The translations under genes were made by a program, and so were the position numbers. A DNA stretch of 64,000 bases from Linum tenue (lineage: Eukaryota; Streptophyta; Magnoliopsida; Malpighiales; Linaceae): the NCBI GenBank assembly GCA_946122785.1, contig CAMGYJ010000008.1, positions 11,929,475-11,993,474 of the forward strand. Reading direction: 5' to 3'. This document shows positions 49,991-61,148 of the stretch, in pieces (within the stretch, counting starts at the first letter, position 1; each line of letters starts with the position of its first letter). The notes beneath the pieces are model-generated. The model was not told the DNA's origin, made no database searches, and worked only from the letters and a program-made list of their open reading frames with translations.

Positions 49991-50284
49991 TTAGTTTGAT
50001 TCATCCACAGATGAATCAAACTAAGGAGAGATCATATTGAGACTGAGATTCATAATCTCGATAAATCTTCACTCAAAGATCATGATCAATATTTTGATTC
50101 AGATGAACAAGAACTTCTTCCACAAGTTGATGTTGATCATGATAGTTAGGTTTTGCAGAATGAGGAAAGGCCAAAGAGAATTGCCACACTTCCAAGTTAG
50201 TACAGTGACTACCATTTGGATCCATCTATCACATTTGGACCATATGGTAAGTCTAATTCATGTAGTAAGTACCCCATTTACCTG

Positions 50285-51180
50285 AATGTGGATGAATTAA
50301 GTCTTGTGGAAAAAACTTTTGCCTTGAGTGTTGTGAATCATGAGGAACCTAAGTCATACTATGATGCAATCAAATCATATGCTTGGAATAGGGCAGTGAA
50401 TTCAGAATTGCATGCACTAGAAGAGAACCAAACCTGGGATGTGGTTCCTTTACCACCAAATGTGAAGGAAATAGGAAATAAATGAGTATTTAAGTACAAG
50501 TATAAGCCTAAAGGATCATTGGAAAGGGAGAAAGCCATATTACTAGCTAAGGGTTATACTCAAGTGTATGACATAGATTTTTTGGATACATACTCACCAA
50601 TTGCTAAGATATATACATTCAAAACTTTTATAGCTATTTCAAGCATGAAGAACTGGAGAATGGAACAACTGGATGTGTCAAATGCCTTTTTACATGGGGA
50701 TCTAAAAGTGGTAGTGTACGTTAAAAAAACCTCTGGGACTAAAGGTGCAATCAGTGTAAAATCAGAAGATGACTTGAAGGCTTAAGAAATCTCTTTATGG
50801 TTTGAAACAGGCTTCCAGACCGTGGTTTGCTAAACTGACCAATTTCTGGTTGAAGGTTGGATTTTCACAGTCAGCATCTGACTACTCATTGTTCAACAAG
50901 TGGAGACATGGAAGAATTACAGTCTTACTAGTCTATTTGGAAGACATAATTATTGGTGGTGATGCACAAAAGGACGTAGATCATATTAAGATTGCATTGA
51001 GAAAGGAATTCAAGGTAAAGCTTCTGGGACCACTTAAGTACTTCCTTGGTCTGGAGGTAAGCACGGATCAAAATGGTCTGAATGTCTGCCAAAGGAAGTA
51101 TTATGTTGACCTATTAAAAAGGATACATACTATCTGGAATCTAAGGAATGCAAAACTCCAGTTGATGCTAAGGTTAAACT
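50285..51180 (+). pseudogene. copia reverse transcriptase
   Basis: AVNSELHALEENQTWDVVPL, LLAKGYTQ, YSPIAKI, MEQLDVSNAFLHGDL, SLYGLKQASRPWFAKL, and the catalytic box as YLEDIIIGG, where YVDD is normal, so the first Asp is replaced by Glu. Interrupted by stops near 50485 and 50785. Confidence 0.9.
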
Positions 51181-51324
51181 GAGTTCCAAAGGAACATTAA
51201 TGAAAGATGGGGAAGTTTATAGAAGACTGGTTGGTAGGCTTCACTATATTACCATAACAAGACCAAAATAGTGTTTGCAATACAACAATTGTGTTAGTAC
51301 CAGAAAAACCCTTGTAATGAACAT

Positions 51325-51885
51325 ATGCAGGTTGCTTACAAGGTTTTAATGTATCTCAAGTCTGCACCAGATCAGGAGATTCACTTTGGAAGTGTAGTAG
51401 AAGCAAAGGTGACAGAGTATAGTGATTCAGACTGTGCTAGTTGTTCAGACACACATCGATCCATCACAAGCTATTGCACCTTCCTTGGGTCATCACTCTT
51501 TACTTGGAAAATAAAGAAGCAAACCACAGTGTCGAGATCAACTTTTGAAGTAGAGTGTAGAGCTCTCGCGCACTTGGTATGTGAAATTGAATGGTTAAAA
51601 AGACTCCTTTCAGAACTAACAGTTCAAATTCCCTTGACTATACTTGTGTATTGTGACGACAGGTTAGCTATCTATTTACCAGAGAACCTTGTTTTTTATG
51701 AAAGAACAAACCATATAACGATCGATATGCAGGTTACAAGGGAAAGAATTAAAACTGGGTTGATCAAGTTGAAGCATGTTGGCACAGCTGATCAGTTAGT
51801 AAACATCTTCACTAAGGGATTGGATCGATTCAGAATGAGAGAGATTCTTGACAAGTTGGGGATTATAGGAGCACCACCAACTTGA
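51325..51885 (+). pseudogene. copia RNase H and C-terminus
   Basis: YSDSDCASCSDTHRSITSYC, SLFTWKIKKQTTVSRSTFE, CRALAHLVCEIEWLKRLL, LVNIFTKGLDRFRMREILDK; the protein ends eight bases before the 3' LTR. This 186-codon piece is open throughout. Confidence 0.92.
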
Positions 51886-51892
51886 AGGGGGA

Positions 51893-52181
51893 TGACAGAT
51901 TTGAGCTGCGGGAAGATACAATCCTGATGCATCATGGATTGGAAGCACGACAACATTTTGTAGAAGAAGAAAACTGCCTGAAGAATGAAAGGAGAAATGA
52001 CAACGTTTATTTTATTTACTTAGTCATTAATTTTCACTGTTTATTTAAATTAATAGCCTATCATGTAAGGACACGTGGATCAGTTTGTTAATGATCATTG
52101 TAGCTATAAAAGCTATAGATAGATGACTCAGTTTTCTGCTGAGCTTTCCTCTCCAAAATCAATCTTTTTACAAAATTGTCA
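51893..52181 (+). repeat. copia 3' LTR
   Basis: TGACAGATTTGAGC to AAATTGTCA, directly after the polypurine tract. Pairs with 32875-33157. Confidence 0.92.
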
Positions 52182-52265
52182 CCGATGGATGGATATCGGC
52201 GACCATGAGAAGGCAATGAAAACGGTATCAAGAGAAATGGATGGGTGCCTTCAATAATGGGGAAA
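52182..52265 (+). pseudogene. CYP82-like cytochrome P450, last captured segment
   Basis: Reads WMDIGDHEKAMKTVSREMDG (CYP82: WLDIGG.EKAMK.T..E.D), continuing TFLR before the copia insertion. Breaks off at about 52265 against the inverted acetolactate synthase piece. Confidence 0.75.
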
Positions 52266-52583
52266 AGGTTAAGCGAATATGTGGACGAGTCCTTCGTGCT
52301 CTAGGGCTTCGATTAGGATGTTAGCGCTCTTTCTAGCCTGGTCGACGACAAAGCAGGAGGTGAAGGGGGCGGTGGAGGTGGTTGTGGTGTCGACGATGGC
52401 GGCGGTAGAAGGAGGGGGATTTGGGGATGTTTTCGTTGGGATTGTTGTAGTAGCGGAGGGTAGAGGAGGAGACAACGATGGTGGTGAGGCGCAGGGTGTG
52501 ATGACGGAGGTGGTGGTCGGAGGATGTGAGTGAAATGGTTGTTTGAAGGGGAATGAGAGATTTGGAGGTGAATATTTTAGCAT
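52263..52583 (-). pseudogene. Acetolactate synthase (AHAS) 5' coding fragment in the right MULE arm
   Basis: Acetolactate synthase makes the first committed step of branched-chain amino acid synthesis in plastids. On the minus strand a Ser/Pro/Thr-rich transit-peptide-like leader is followed by TTTTSTAPFTS and RKSANILIEALEHEGLVHIF, close to the plant enzyme's RKGADILVEALERQGV..VF. The next residues should be AYPGG; here the frame stops and P450 sequence in the opposite orientation begins. The upstream 200 bases are the MULE arm, so the fragment is captured. The leader also matches 18361-18449 and 29937-30040 in inverted position. Confidence 0.72.
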
Positions 52584-53231
52584 ATTAAAAAATTAAATTT
52601 TTAATTGTCATGTCACATATTTAAAAGTTAATTATGAGAATTCCTCATGTAAGCTAAAATTAAAGGAAGAGAGTGACCATAGATGAATGAGAATATAAAA
52701 TTAAGGGTAAATAAAATTTAATATCCAAACCTTTCATTTTAAACAATATAATAGCCAAACCTTTTCGAAAACAATCTAATATCCAAATTGTCAACTTTCC
52801 GTTCGTTTGACCGTTAGTTGACACTTCAAAAAAGCTCTGTTTAGGAAAAATTGTCACAATACAACTTTGTTTCTTGTTTTGGCATTGCAGATGACTGAAT
52901 ATTTAGATATCCTATACCATCATGGTGGAGTCATGGACTTCTCGGGTTTGGAACTACGATATGTTGGTGGTTTTTCAGAGAAGATATCGATGGATATTGA
53001 TGAAGTGTCGTACTTCGAACTTTTTTGAAGTGTCAACTAAGACAGAAAGTTTGACGATTTGGATATTAGATTGTTTTCGAAAAGGTTTGGCTATTATATT
53101 GTTTAAAATAAAAGGTTTGGACATTAAATTGTATTTACCCTAAAATTAATGACTATAAATGAAATAATATATTTTTTGTAACCAAACGTAAAAACGTAAA
53201 AAGTTTCCGTGACCACCCATGCAATTTTACA
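52420..53231 (-). mobile_element. Right inverted arm of the large MULE-like element
   Basis: Reverse complement of the left arm (18114-18450) with the MITE 52705-53140 inserted. The outer end on the minus strand reads TGTAAAATTGCATGGGTGG, a MULE-style terminus. Confidence 0.65.
52705..53140. mobile_element. MULE-type MITE with about 120-bp TIRs and 9-bp TSD
   Basis: Ends GGGTAAATA and TATTTACCC. The arms match for about 120 bases (e.g. AATAGCCAAACCTTTTCG and its complement). Flanked by TAAAATTAA at 52696-52704 and 53141-53149. No coding capacity. Confidence 0.93.
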
Positions 53232-53342
53232 CAGGTTGCCCAACTTTTCTTCATTGCCAATATTCAAATTTGATGGCTCTACTCAGTGTGAGAACAGGGC
53301 GTCATCCTTCCTACGTAGCAGAAGATTCTGCAGCTGGCGGTG

Positions 53343-53352
53343 CTATATAAAC
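53343..53352 (+). promoter_or_regulatory. TATA box of the lectin receptor kinase
   Basis: CTATATAAAC, 174 bases before the first candidate start codon (53526), in a GC-mixed stretch just outside the MULE arm. Position and context fit a core promoter. Confidence 0.55.
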
Positions 53353-53525
53353 GAAAAAACACACCAACCCAACCCATCTCTGGATTTCGATCAAAAGTTA
53401 AGAAATCTACATATCCCTTAAGCTGCGAAGAAAGCCGCAGCATTTTGTAATAAACTCGCTGGTTGGGAGATTCAGAGAGCTGGGAACCTGCAACTCCCCA
53501 TCGTCCCTCAACAATCATCCTTAGC

Positions 53526-56500
53526 ATGGTGCACCGCCTGATTTTGCTGGTAATTCGCCCTTCTTCTAGCTTGCTCCTGATTCTTCCCTTTTCAGTCTAG
53601 GGTTGACTTGTGAATGAATGATACAGGGGATGGTAATGTCCTGCTGATTCTTCCTTCTCTATTTTACTCCGCCCAGCTTGGTCTTCGGGGTTTTTTTTTT
53701 TTTTAAGGGATTGTTCTTTGGTTTTGAGTCCAGGGTTTACTTGCGAATGAATGGTGCAAGGGATTGTCAAGAACCATTTGATCCCAATAATTCGAGTTGT
53801 TGGGAGAAGGTTATGTTGGATCTTATAGCACTCTCTAACACACCCCTCAAACGAAAGCCAACTCACGGGTTTGAAGTTTGCACAGGCCCACTATAGCACT
53901 CTCTAACATGGATTACTCTGTCATGCTTGTTCTTCGGAGGTTTTTTTTTTAAGGAATTGTTCTTTGGTTTTGAGTCCAGGGTTTACTTGCGAATGAATGG
54001 TGCAAGGGATTGTCAAGAACCATTTGATCCCAATAATTCGAGTTGTTGGGAGAAGGTTATGTTGGATCTTATAGCACTCTCTAACACGCCCCTCAAACGA
54101 AAGCCAACTCACGGGTTTGAAGTTTGCACAGGCCCACTATAGCACTCTCTAACAGGGATTACTCTGTCATGCTTGTTCTTCGGAGGTTTTTTTTAAGGAA
54201 TTGTTCTTTGGTTTTGAATCCAGGGTTTACTTGCGAATGAATGATACAGAGGATTATGATGTGCTGGTGATTCTTCCTTCTCTAGTTTACTCTGCCTGGG
54301 TTTTTTTGAAGGGATTGTTCACTGTTCGGTTTTGAGTCTAGGGTTTACTTGTGAATGAATGGAACAGGGGATGATAATGTGCTGGTGATTCTTCCTTCTC
54401 TACTTCACTCTGCCATGCTTGTTCTTCGGTTTATTGTTTTAAGGGATTGTTCTTCGGTTTTGAGTCTATGGTTTACGTTGTGAATGAATGGTACAGGGGA
54501 TTATTATGATCTGGAGGATTATTGAAAGAGCAATGATCATCGCTACAATGGTAGCTTTATCAGGTTTCCTGATCATGCTCTCACTCACTGCTGGACTGGA
54601 CGCACTGTCCTTCAGCTACAGCAGCTTCGATCAATGCAGCGACTCCATCAAGCTGTACGGAGAGGCATCTTGTATGAATTCTGGGATTCAACTGACCGGC
54701 TTCGGATATTACGTGATCGGCCAGGCCAGATACTCCAAACCAATGCCCCTCTGGGACGCCACCACGGGCAGTGTTGCCAATTTCACTACCACTTTCATCT
54801 TCGAAATCGCCAGTAACAACAATGGCAGTATCAGCGAAGACGAGTCCTCGTGCTGTGACGGCTTGGCATTCTTCCTGGCACCGCAAAACTACAGCATCCC
54901 AGTGGGCGGGGGAGCCAGCGGAGGGTTGGGGCTTATATATGCTAACCTCACTTATGACTCCGCCTCGGAAAATCCATTCGTGGCGGTTGAGTTCGACACC
55001 TACAACAACGAGTGGGATTCTTGGAACGGCAGCAGCCATGTGGGAATTGATATCAACTCTCTGCAGTCTGTTGCCAGTAAGAGATGGAGGAGGCATTATA
55101 ATGGCAAGGGTACTCGTCGAATGCGTGCACGAATTTCATACGATAAGGATGCCAATACTCTGTGCGCAAGCTGGTTCAGTAGTAGGGATAATAGTGGCCA
55201 GTTCAAGTTCGACGATACCCTTTGCTATGGAGTTGATTTGACGCATTACTTGCCGGAACAAGTAGTCTTCGGCTTCTCCAGCTCAACCGCTTGGAGGTCT
55301 CAGTCTCACACCATCAGTTCCTGGTCCTTTTCCTCTTCCAATCTAGTCACAGCAACGCCAACTGGTTCATCTGCAAGAAAAGACAGAAGCGATGGCGAAA
55401 ATGGTCACTTGACCATGGGACTGTTGATCGGAATGTTACTGGCCGGTCTTGCTCTTGTAGCAGTATGGTTCTGTGTGTGCAGGCGTGTCTGTTGGAGGAG
55501 GAATGCGGACCAAAGTCCTTTGGCTAAGCGCGAATTGCTTATTGCTCCCTTGCGTGGTGGTAGCCAGGGGCAAGAGCAAGACATCACTAGTGCTGGTAGT
55601 GTTAGTACCATGCGAGGACCTCGGCTTCTACACAGGATCAATCCCGGAGCGAAATACATCTCACCAGAGGCGGTTCGTGGAGCAACAAACAATTTCAGTG
55701 AGATGTTGGGGAGAGGCGGGTTCGGAGCAGTATATAAGGGAGAACTTGACGGTAGAGACATTGCAGTGAAGAAACTGTTCCAGGTGACGGCGGCTAGAGG
55801 CAACAAGGAGGGGTACATGGCAGAGTTAACGGTGATATCACAGTTGAGGCACCACAATTTGGTTGAACTACTTGGATGGTCATGCGACGAGTCGGGTGAC
55901 CTCTACTTGGTCTACGAATACATGGAGAATGGTAGCTTGGATGATCATCTACGCAGACATGGGCCTGGCCAGCAACCGCTCACATGGGAAATCAGATTCC
56001 GAATCGCCAAGGATTTGGGTTCGGGGCTACTCTACTTGCACGGAGGGTGCACAGAATGTGTGCTGCATAGGGACATCAAGCCCGCTAATGTTCTGCTGGA
56101 TTCTCGTTTGAGAGCCAAGCTATCTGATTTTGGACTGGCTCGCGTGGTGGGACACGACGACCGCTCCCAGTCCTTGATCTCCGGGAGCGAGGGGTACCTC
56201 GCTCACGAGGTTTTGGAGACTGGGAAGTCAACGAAACACTCCGACGTCTTCAGTTTTGGGGTGGTGGCTCTGCAAATCGTTAGCGGGAAGCCCGCGTATG
56301 TCATCAACAATTCAACCCAGCGTCGTCACATTGTGGAGTGGGCTTGGGGTCTATATGGGGAAGGTCATGTTCAAGCTGTTGTCGACCCTAAGCTACATGG
56401 TGTGTTTGTGGAGGAACAGGTCCGTCTTTTGGTTCAAGTAGCTCTTCACTGCACTCACCCAGATCCTTCCCTCAGGCCTCCGATGAAGGACGTCATGGAT

Positions 56501-56758
56501 GCGCTGAACGTCAGGCCTGGATTGCCCCCTCTGCCATTGCAATATCCCATCCGTCGTAGCTCCCAGGCCGAGCTGCTCCCTTCGCTGTCGCGAATCCTTG
56601 AACAATCACAGCAGGCGGTTGTTTCCTCTCTGCAGCAGCAGCCAGTACCATCAGGAGTTGTTCCACCGGCACAGGATCAGATTGGCAGCTTTGATCAGCC
56701 TGTCACAAGTGTTCTTCGAGCTCAGGCAGCTGCTTCCCGTCTCTATTGCACGGTCTAG
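53526..56758 (+). CDS. L-type lectin receptor-like kinase (two-exon model; main ORF 54488-56758)
   Basis: Plasma-membrane receptor kinase with a legume-lectin ectodomain; the family works in immunity and development. In the 756-codon ORF from 54488: hydrophobic signal near residues 15-37, lectin domain about 38-285 (CDGLAFFLAP, FVAVEFDTYNNEWD, HVGIDINSL, LPEQVVFGFSSST), membrane segment about 309-331, kinase about 400-680 with GRGGFGAV (408-415), Lys in AVKKL (428), HRD (527-529) and DFG (547-549). The usual APE reads AHE (Pro to His at 573). A Gln/Pro-rich tail of about 75 residues follows, making it longer than the usual 650-700. ATG candidates are 54488, 54506 and 54533. Alternatively a first exon 53526-53549 (MVHRLILL) with donor CTG/GTAATT splices to TACAG/GGG at 54497, in frame. 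Which is right cannot be settled from sequence. Intact and probably functional. Confidence 0.9.
53590..54490 (+). repeat. Minisatellite upstream of or in intron 1 of the lectin receptor kinase
   Basis: Units begin TTGTTCTTTGGTTTTGAGTC or similar and contain GAATGAATGGTACAGGGGAT. Two full copies of about 245 bases (from about 53680 and 53928) are nearly identical; shorter units start near 53590, 54175, 54300 and 54420. The last one supplies the ATG and the TACAG/GGG acceptor used in the gene models. Confidence 0.88.
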
Positions 56759-56907
56759 GACTGCAGTTTCCTGGTGCGGTCGTTGCTGCATGCGCTCTTT
56801 CATTCAGCAAACTCCAATGGATTGCAAATTGGTAATTGTGTATGTAAGTGCATTCAATAAGGATATTTGTGTATGATTTCTGTTACTGCATAGTTTGATT
56901 ACTTAAC

Positions 56908-56990
56908 ACCAATTTTGGTTTGTACGACTTGTGTATCCTTGTAATCACCAATTTTGGTTTGTATGAGCTGTGTATCCTTGTAATCGATAG
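56908..56990 (+). repeat. Duplicated 3' UTR segment of about 40 bp
   Basis: CACCAATTTTGGTTTGTA followed by TGTGTATCCTTGTAATC occurs twice in a row. AATAAG words near 56857 may serve in polyadenylation of the receptor kinase mRNA. Confidence 0.75.
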
Positions 56991-56999
56991 TTTTTTTAT

Positions 57000-58296
57000 A
57001 CCTACTTTATCCTATAGTTTCGAGTAACACTTATTGGTTCTGGTAATCGTAACCTTGATAGATATGCAGTTAGAATGTTTTTTATTTATTTATTTATTAA
57101 TGAGGAATGACTAATGATTAAGATTTTTTCGATAAAAGCAATGAATTTCTCGCCAATACAGGTTTGATGAGTAGTTGTGGTGTTGAATTTAATGCTAAGT
57201 TAACACTTTTATTTATTTATAAGAAGCTAAGGTTAACACTTTAGATTCAACTGAATGACGTTATTTAACGGGACAAAAAATGTTGTTGCACTTGGCTGAG
57301 CTTTAGAATTTCAAGTAACCTGACCACCAAATTTTGGGTTGGGTTTTGCTTTAATGGGCTCGGATCTATTTCATCCCAGATCAATTTCGAGGCATGCGGC
57401 AGAGCTCACGCTTTCGAAATAAAAGCCCAAATTGAAAGGCAAGTAAGGAATGCACTCTGGACTGAAATTGGTCCATCAAATCTAGAGGGTTTGTGCCTTT
57501 TTCCCAAGCAAATGGATCATGAAAATGAAAAGATATTTGTATAAATTGGAGTACACCGAGTAAAAGTTTGGAGCACCGCATATACCAAGTAAGAAAATGA
57601 TATCAACACTTTGGATTGATATGAGACATGATACTATACTTTAATTTTTAAAGATTAAAATCTAGGTTTTATTTGTATAAATCTTATTCGATAGTACCAA
57701 TTTAATTAGGAACAATAATCGACGGTTATGATTCATCGTAATATATGTAACAAATTACATGCATTATATTAGGGTTAGGGTATACGATTTGGATAACTAG
57801 GACCTAGAGTTCACTTATTAAGGGTTGTGTTACGTATAGTATCATGCCCAAAGCCTCTTAATTTGAGGTTTAGATATAATTTTCTTACTTGGTGAACTTT
57901 TACCCGGTGTATGATAGAAGGCACCACACACACATATATATATAGCAAAGGCTAGAGTACGCTATCTGTCTACGTTCACACTTGTTATATGCACTTTAAT
58001 ATATTTTGATGAATCATATACGTATTTTAGATTAAATAAATTTTATGATTCGAATTAGAGAATTAGGGACTGAGGTTCACCCATTAGAAATTGGGGTATA
58101 GTATCGTGCCCAAACTCCGTTTAATCCATGGTTTAACTAGAAAGCTCGATAAACGTGACACTTATGTGGCAGACACATTGATACCAATGTCCAGTTAAAC
58201 ATAGTTTGATCGCTATTTGGTCAACTATTAAATCTAATAGCAAACAAAAATTTTGGGGCATAAAAGACGTTAGACCTTTATACCATATGACACAAT
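57000..58296. other. Intergenic DNA with a degraded inverted repeat
   Basis: 57547-57645 and 57810-57915 are loose inverted copies (TACACCGAGTAAAAGTT and its complement; CCAAGTAAGAAAAT and its complement), a possible old MITE. 57775-57870 and 58005-58140 are loose direct copies of each other (share GTATAGTATC.TGCCCAAA). No gene seen. Confidence 0.5.
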
Positions 58297-59169
58297 TAGG
58301 GATGAAAGTTTGATACCAGTATTTGGAATATACCATATTATCATACCGAATTTATCATCATTTGATATTACCGAATATCGATTTTATTTTAGCGATTGAT
58401 ATTCATTTAGGGGTGCTATTTGGTATTTTGTATTACGTGATTGATGTATACCAAAATACCGAGAAACATCTAAAATTAAAAACTTATTAAATATAACACA
58501 CATTCTTCCTCACTTTTTGACAACTCAAAAATCCCCCATCCAACCCATATTTGGATTTCCAATCTAAGTCACTCTCATCTCTCACTCTATCTCTTGTTAT
58601 TTTCATGACACCAAAAAGTATACACTCTCATTAATCGTCTCTCAACCTCCAATCCATCGAATTGAAGATTACCAATGACAAGAAATTGAGATATCACAAT
58701 CTCCTCCCTTCTCCTTATTAATGTCCTAGCTCTAGACAAACTCAAGACCCTTTGCCTAGTCTCTTGGCGCTAAATAGAACCTATAATGAACTAGTTCAAT
58801 GGAGACTTGATAGAATCCAATCAAAGATGACTTCGATGATTTTTTTATTAAACTTTTCACACCTCAAATTCTCATTACCAAAATTTCCAATCACAAAATT
58901 CCACCTATAGATTTATAATATACAAAATGCTCGGGATTAGGGGTGTTGTAACATTTATTTATTTATATATATATATTTGACTATTCATTGCAAAGATAAA
59001 TAGTTTCATATTCGAGAATACGGATTGAGATACTGAATATTTTGAGATAGAGATTGTAATACCAAATTTATTTTAAGATTAAGACTAAGATTTATTTTAA
59101 AGTATCATTCGACATTCAAAATTTTGGTTTGTGATATCGAGATATCAATACTATACTGGTTTCCATCTA
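58297..59169. mobile_element. hAT-like non-autonomous element, copy 2, with 8-bp TSD
   Basis: Starts TAGGGATGAAAG, ends GGTTTCCATCTA; ACCAGTAT near the left end is matched inverted near the right end. Flanks GACACAAT at 58289-58296 and 59170-59177 are identical. The body matches 9112-9826. The match to copy 1 continues past the right end to about 59285, so a larger duplication cannot be excluded. Confidence 0.75.
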
Positions 59170-59680
59170 GACACAATTGTCATATAAAAAATATGGATAC
59201 ACAATTGAAAAAAATATACAACCGAGAGAAAGTGTAAATTATGAAGCTTTTATTGATATTATGCCTATTTTGAAACAAGAGAGCTCACACTACTAATGCA
59301 GAACTCTCTACATAGTATACACTATCCTTTCCTTTCCACATATATAGGAGATTCCGACTCACAGCCCACTCAATTTAATTATTCCTGACCTCCCCGCAAT
59401 GCAAGGGAGGGTTTATGAGTCTTTCTACATATCAATTTCGGTTAATGAGCTATTGCCATGTCTGAATTGGTTTTTGGGTTATTTCTCCGCAACCCCACTA
59501 AATATTAGAAATTTATAATTAAACAAAATATAAAATTTAATAAGTAATTATTTTAATTACTTAAAATGCATGTATTAAATGCCTTCTATGTGTTTAATAC
59601 GTGAAGTATCGATCAAATATAAAATAAAGAGAAAAGTCTAATAATTAATACACATATATAAGGAGATTCCGGCTCACAAC

Positions 59681-60240
59681 TAGGGATGGCAATTTTGCCC
59701 ATACCCATGGATATTTTACTATCCAACCCAATTGGGTTGGGTATGGATTCCAAACAAATGGTAGATGGGTAGAGTTTGATGGATTTGTACCCATACCCAT
59801 TTACTTGGGTTGGGTTTTTAACACATGGATTTGGGTTTGTACCCATGCCCAAAGACAAATTACAGTTTGGTACCTAAACTTAATAGATATGCAAATTTAG
59901 TACCTAAATTTAATTTTTTTTTGCATATAAGTCCTCAAAATATCGATGGAAAATTACGTTTTGGTACCTAAATTTTTTTGGTCTTACATTTTGGTACCTA
60001 AACTTTTCAAGTTTTACAAATAGGTCCAATTTTTGTGTGTGTAGTTAAAACACCCTCAAGTAAATGGATATCCATATCCAACCCATACCCATTTACATTA
60101 TGAAAGCAATATCCATACCTAATCCAAACTCATCTACAAACCCCCAAACCCATATACACTTCATCCAAACCCTACACATACTAAATGGATTTATTTGGAT
60201 TTGGGTAAAATTACCCATGGGTGAGTAATTGCCATCCCTA
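59681..60240. mobile_element. hAT-type MITE with exact 8-bp TSD
   Basis: 560 bases from TAGGGATGGCAATTTTGCCC to GTAATTGCCATCCCTA, flanked by CTCACAAC at 59673-59680 and 60241-60248. An inner block at 59860-60050 with repeated TTGGTACCTAAA words in both orientations may be a further insertion. Confidence 0.93.
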
Positions 60241-60343
60241 CTCACAACCCACTCAATTTAGTTTTTCCTGACCTCTCCGCAATGCAAGGAAGGGTTTATG
60301 AGTCTTTCTACATATCAATTTCGGTTAATGAGCTATTGGCAGG

Positions 60344-61148
60344 TAGGGGTGGAAGTTTGGGTTGCGGGTTATGGATAATCCGCAAACCGCACCAACCCGC
60401 ACCTATTGTGGATAACCATACCCACAAGTTGTGGGTAGTGGGTTGTGTGTGGGTAGTAAAATAACGATTTTTGTGGTTTGGTGGTTATCCACTACCCACC
60501 GCGGTTAACCCACAAAATCCATAATAACCACACTAATTATATTTATTTAGTGAATTAACTATATAATATAATAGTATGTGAAAAGTGTGAGGATAAAAAT
60601 TAAAGTAGTCACCAAATAAAGAAGACACACCTAATCAGTTTTATGTAAGAATTTTTTAGTTTATAAAACACTATAATCGATAGAGTGGAGAATAATCAAT
60701 TCATTAAAAGTTAACACTTTTTGTAACTTTTATCATTATGTTTTTGCTTTTGTGTGAAAAATACAAAATCATATTTAATTTTCATATTTTACCCCTAGTC
60801 AGGGAAATATGAAATCACAGCTCTCTGACACAAAAGTTGAATACCAAACTCAAATCTCCACGTTGAGTAAGATCGATGTACAAAATTGTATCTCCACGAA
60901 CAACACAAGTGTATATTACTATAGTCTAGTTACGAACAACAAATACGTTAGTGGCGACTAGAACTCTATGCTTGCAAATATGGATTTTTGAGGGTAACCA
61001 CACCCAACCCGCACAAACCCACAGTGGGTAGTGGTTACCCACTAACCACTACGGTGCGGGTTGTGGGTAGCATAATTGTAAATTTGTGGGTGTGGGTATC
61101 CACAAAATGTGGGGCGGGTAACCACACCCACCCCAATTTCCACCCCTA
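60344..61148. mobile_element. hAT-type non-autonomous element with exact 8-bp TSD
   Basis: 805 bases from TAGGGGTGGAAGTTTGGG to CCCCAATTTCCACCCCTA, flanked by TTGGCAGG at 60336-60343 and 61149-61156. No coding capacity. Confidence 0.95.

Larger units (their letters stand above)
32875..52181 (+). mobile_element. Ty1/copia retrotransposon, split by nested gypsy elements
   Basis: 5' LTR 32875-33157, primer-binding site TGGTATCAGAGC (33158-33169, initiator-Met tRNA type), gag 33206-33939. Internal insertions follow, then integrase to RNase H at 49205-51885, polypurine tract GAAGGGGGA just before 51893, and 3' LTR 51893-52181. Target duplication CCGGT (32870-32874) and CCGAT (52182-52186), one mismatch. 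Insertion is in the P450 fragment. Protease, zinc knuckle and the start of integrase are missing at the junction near 49203. Confidence 0.92.
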
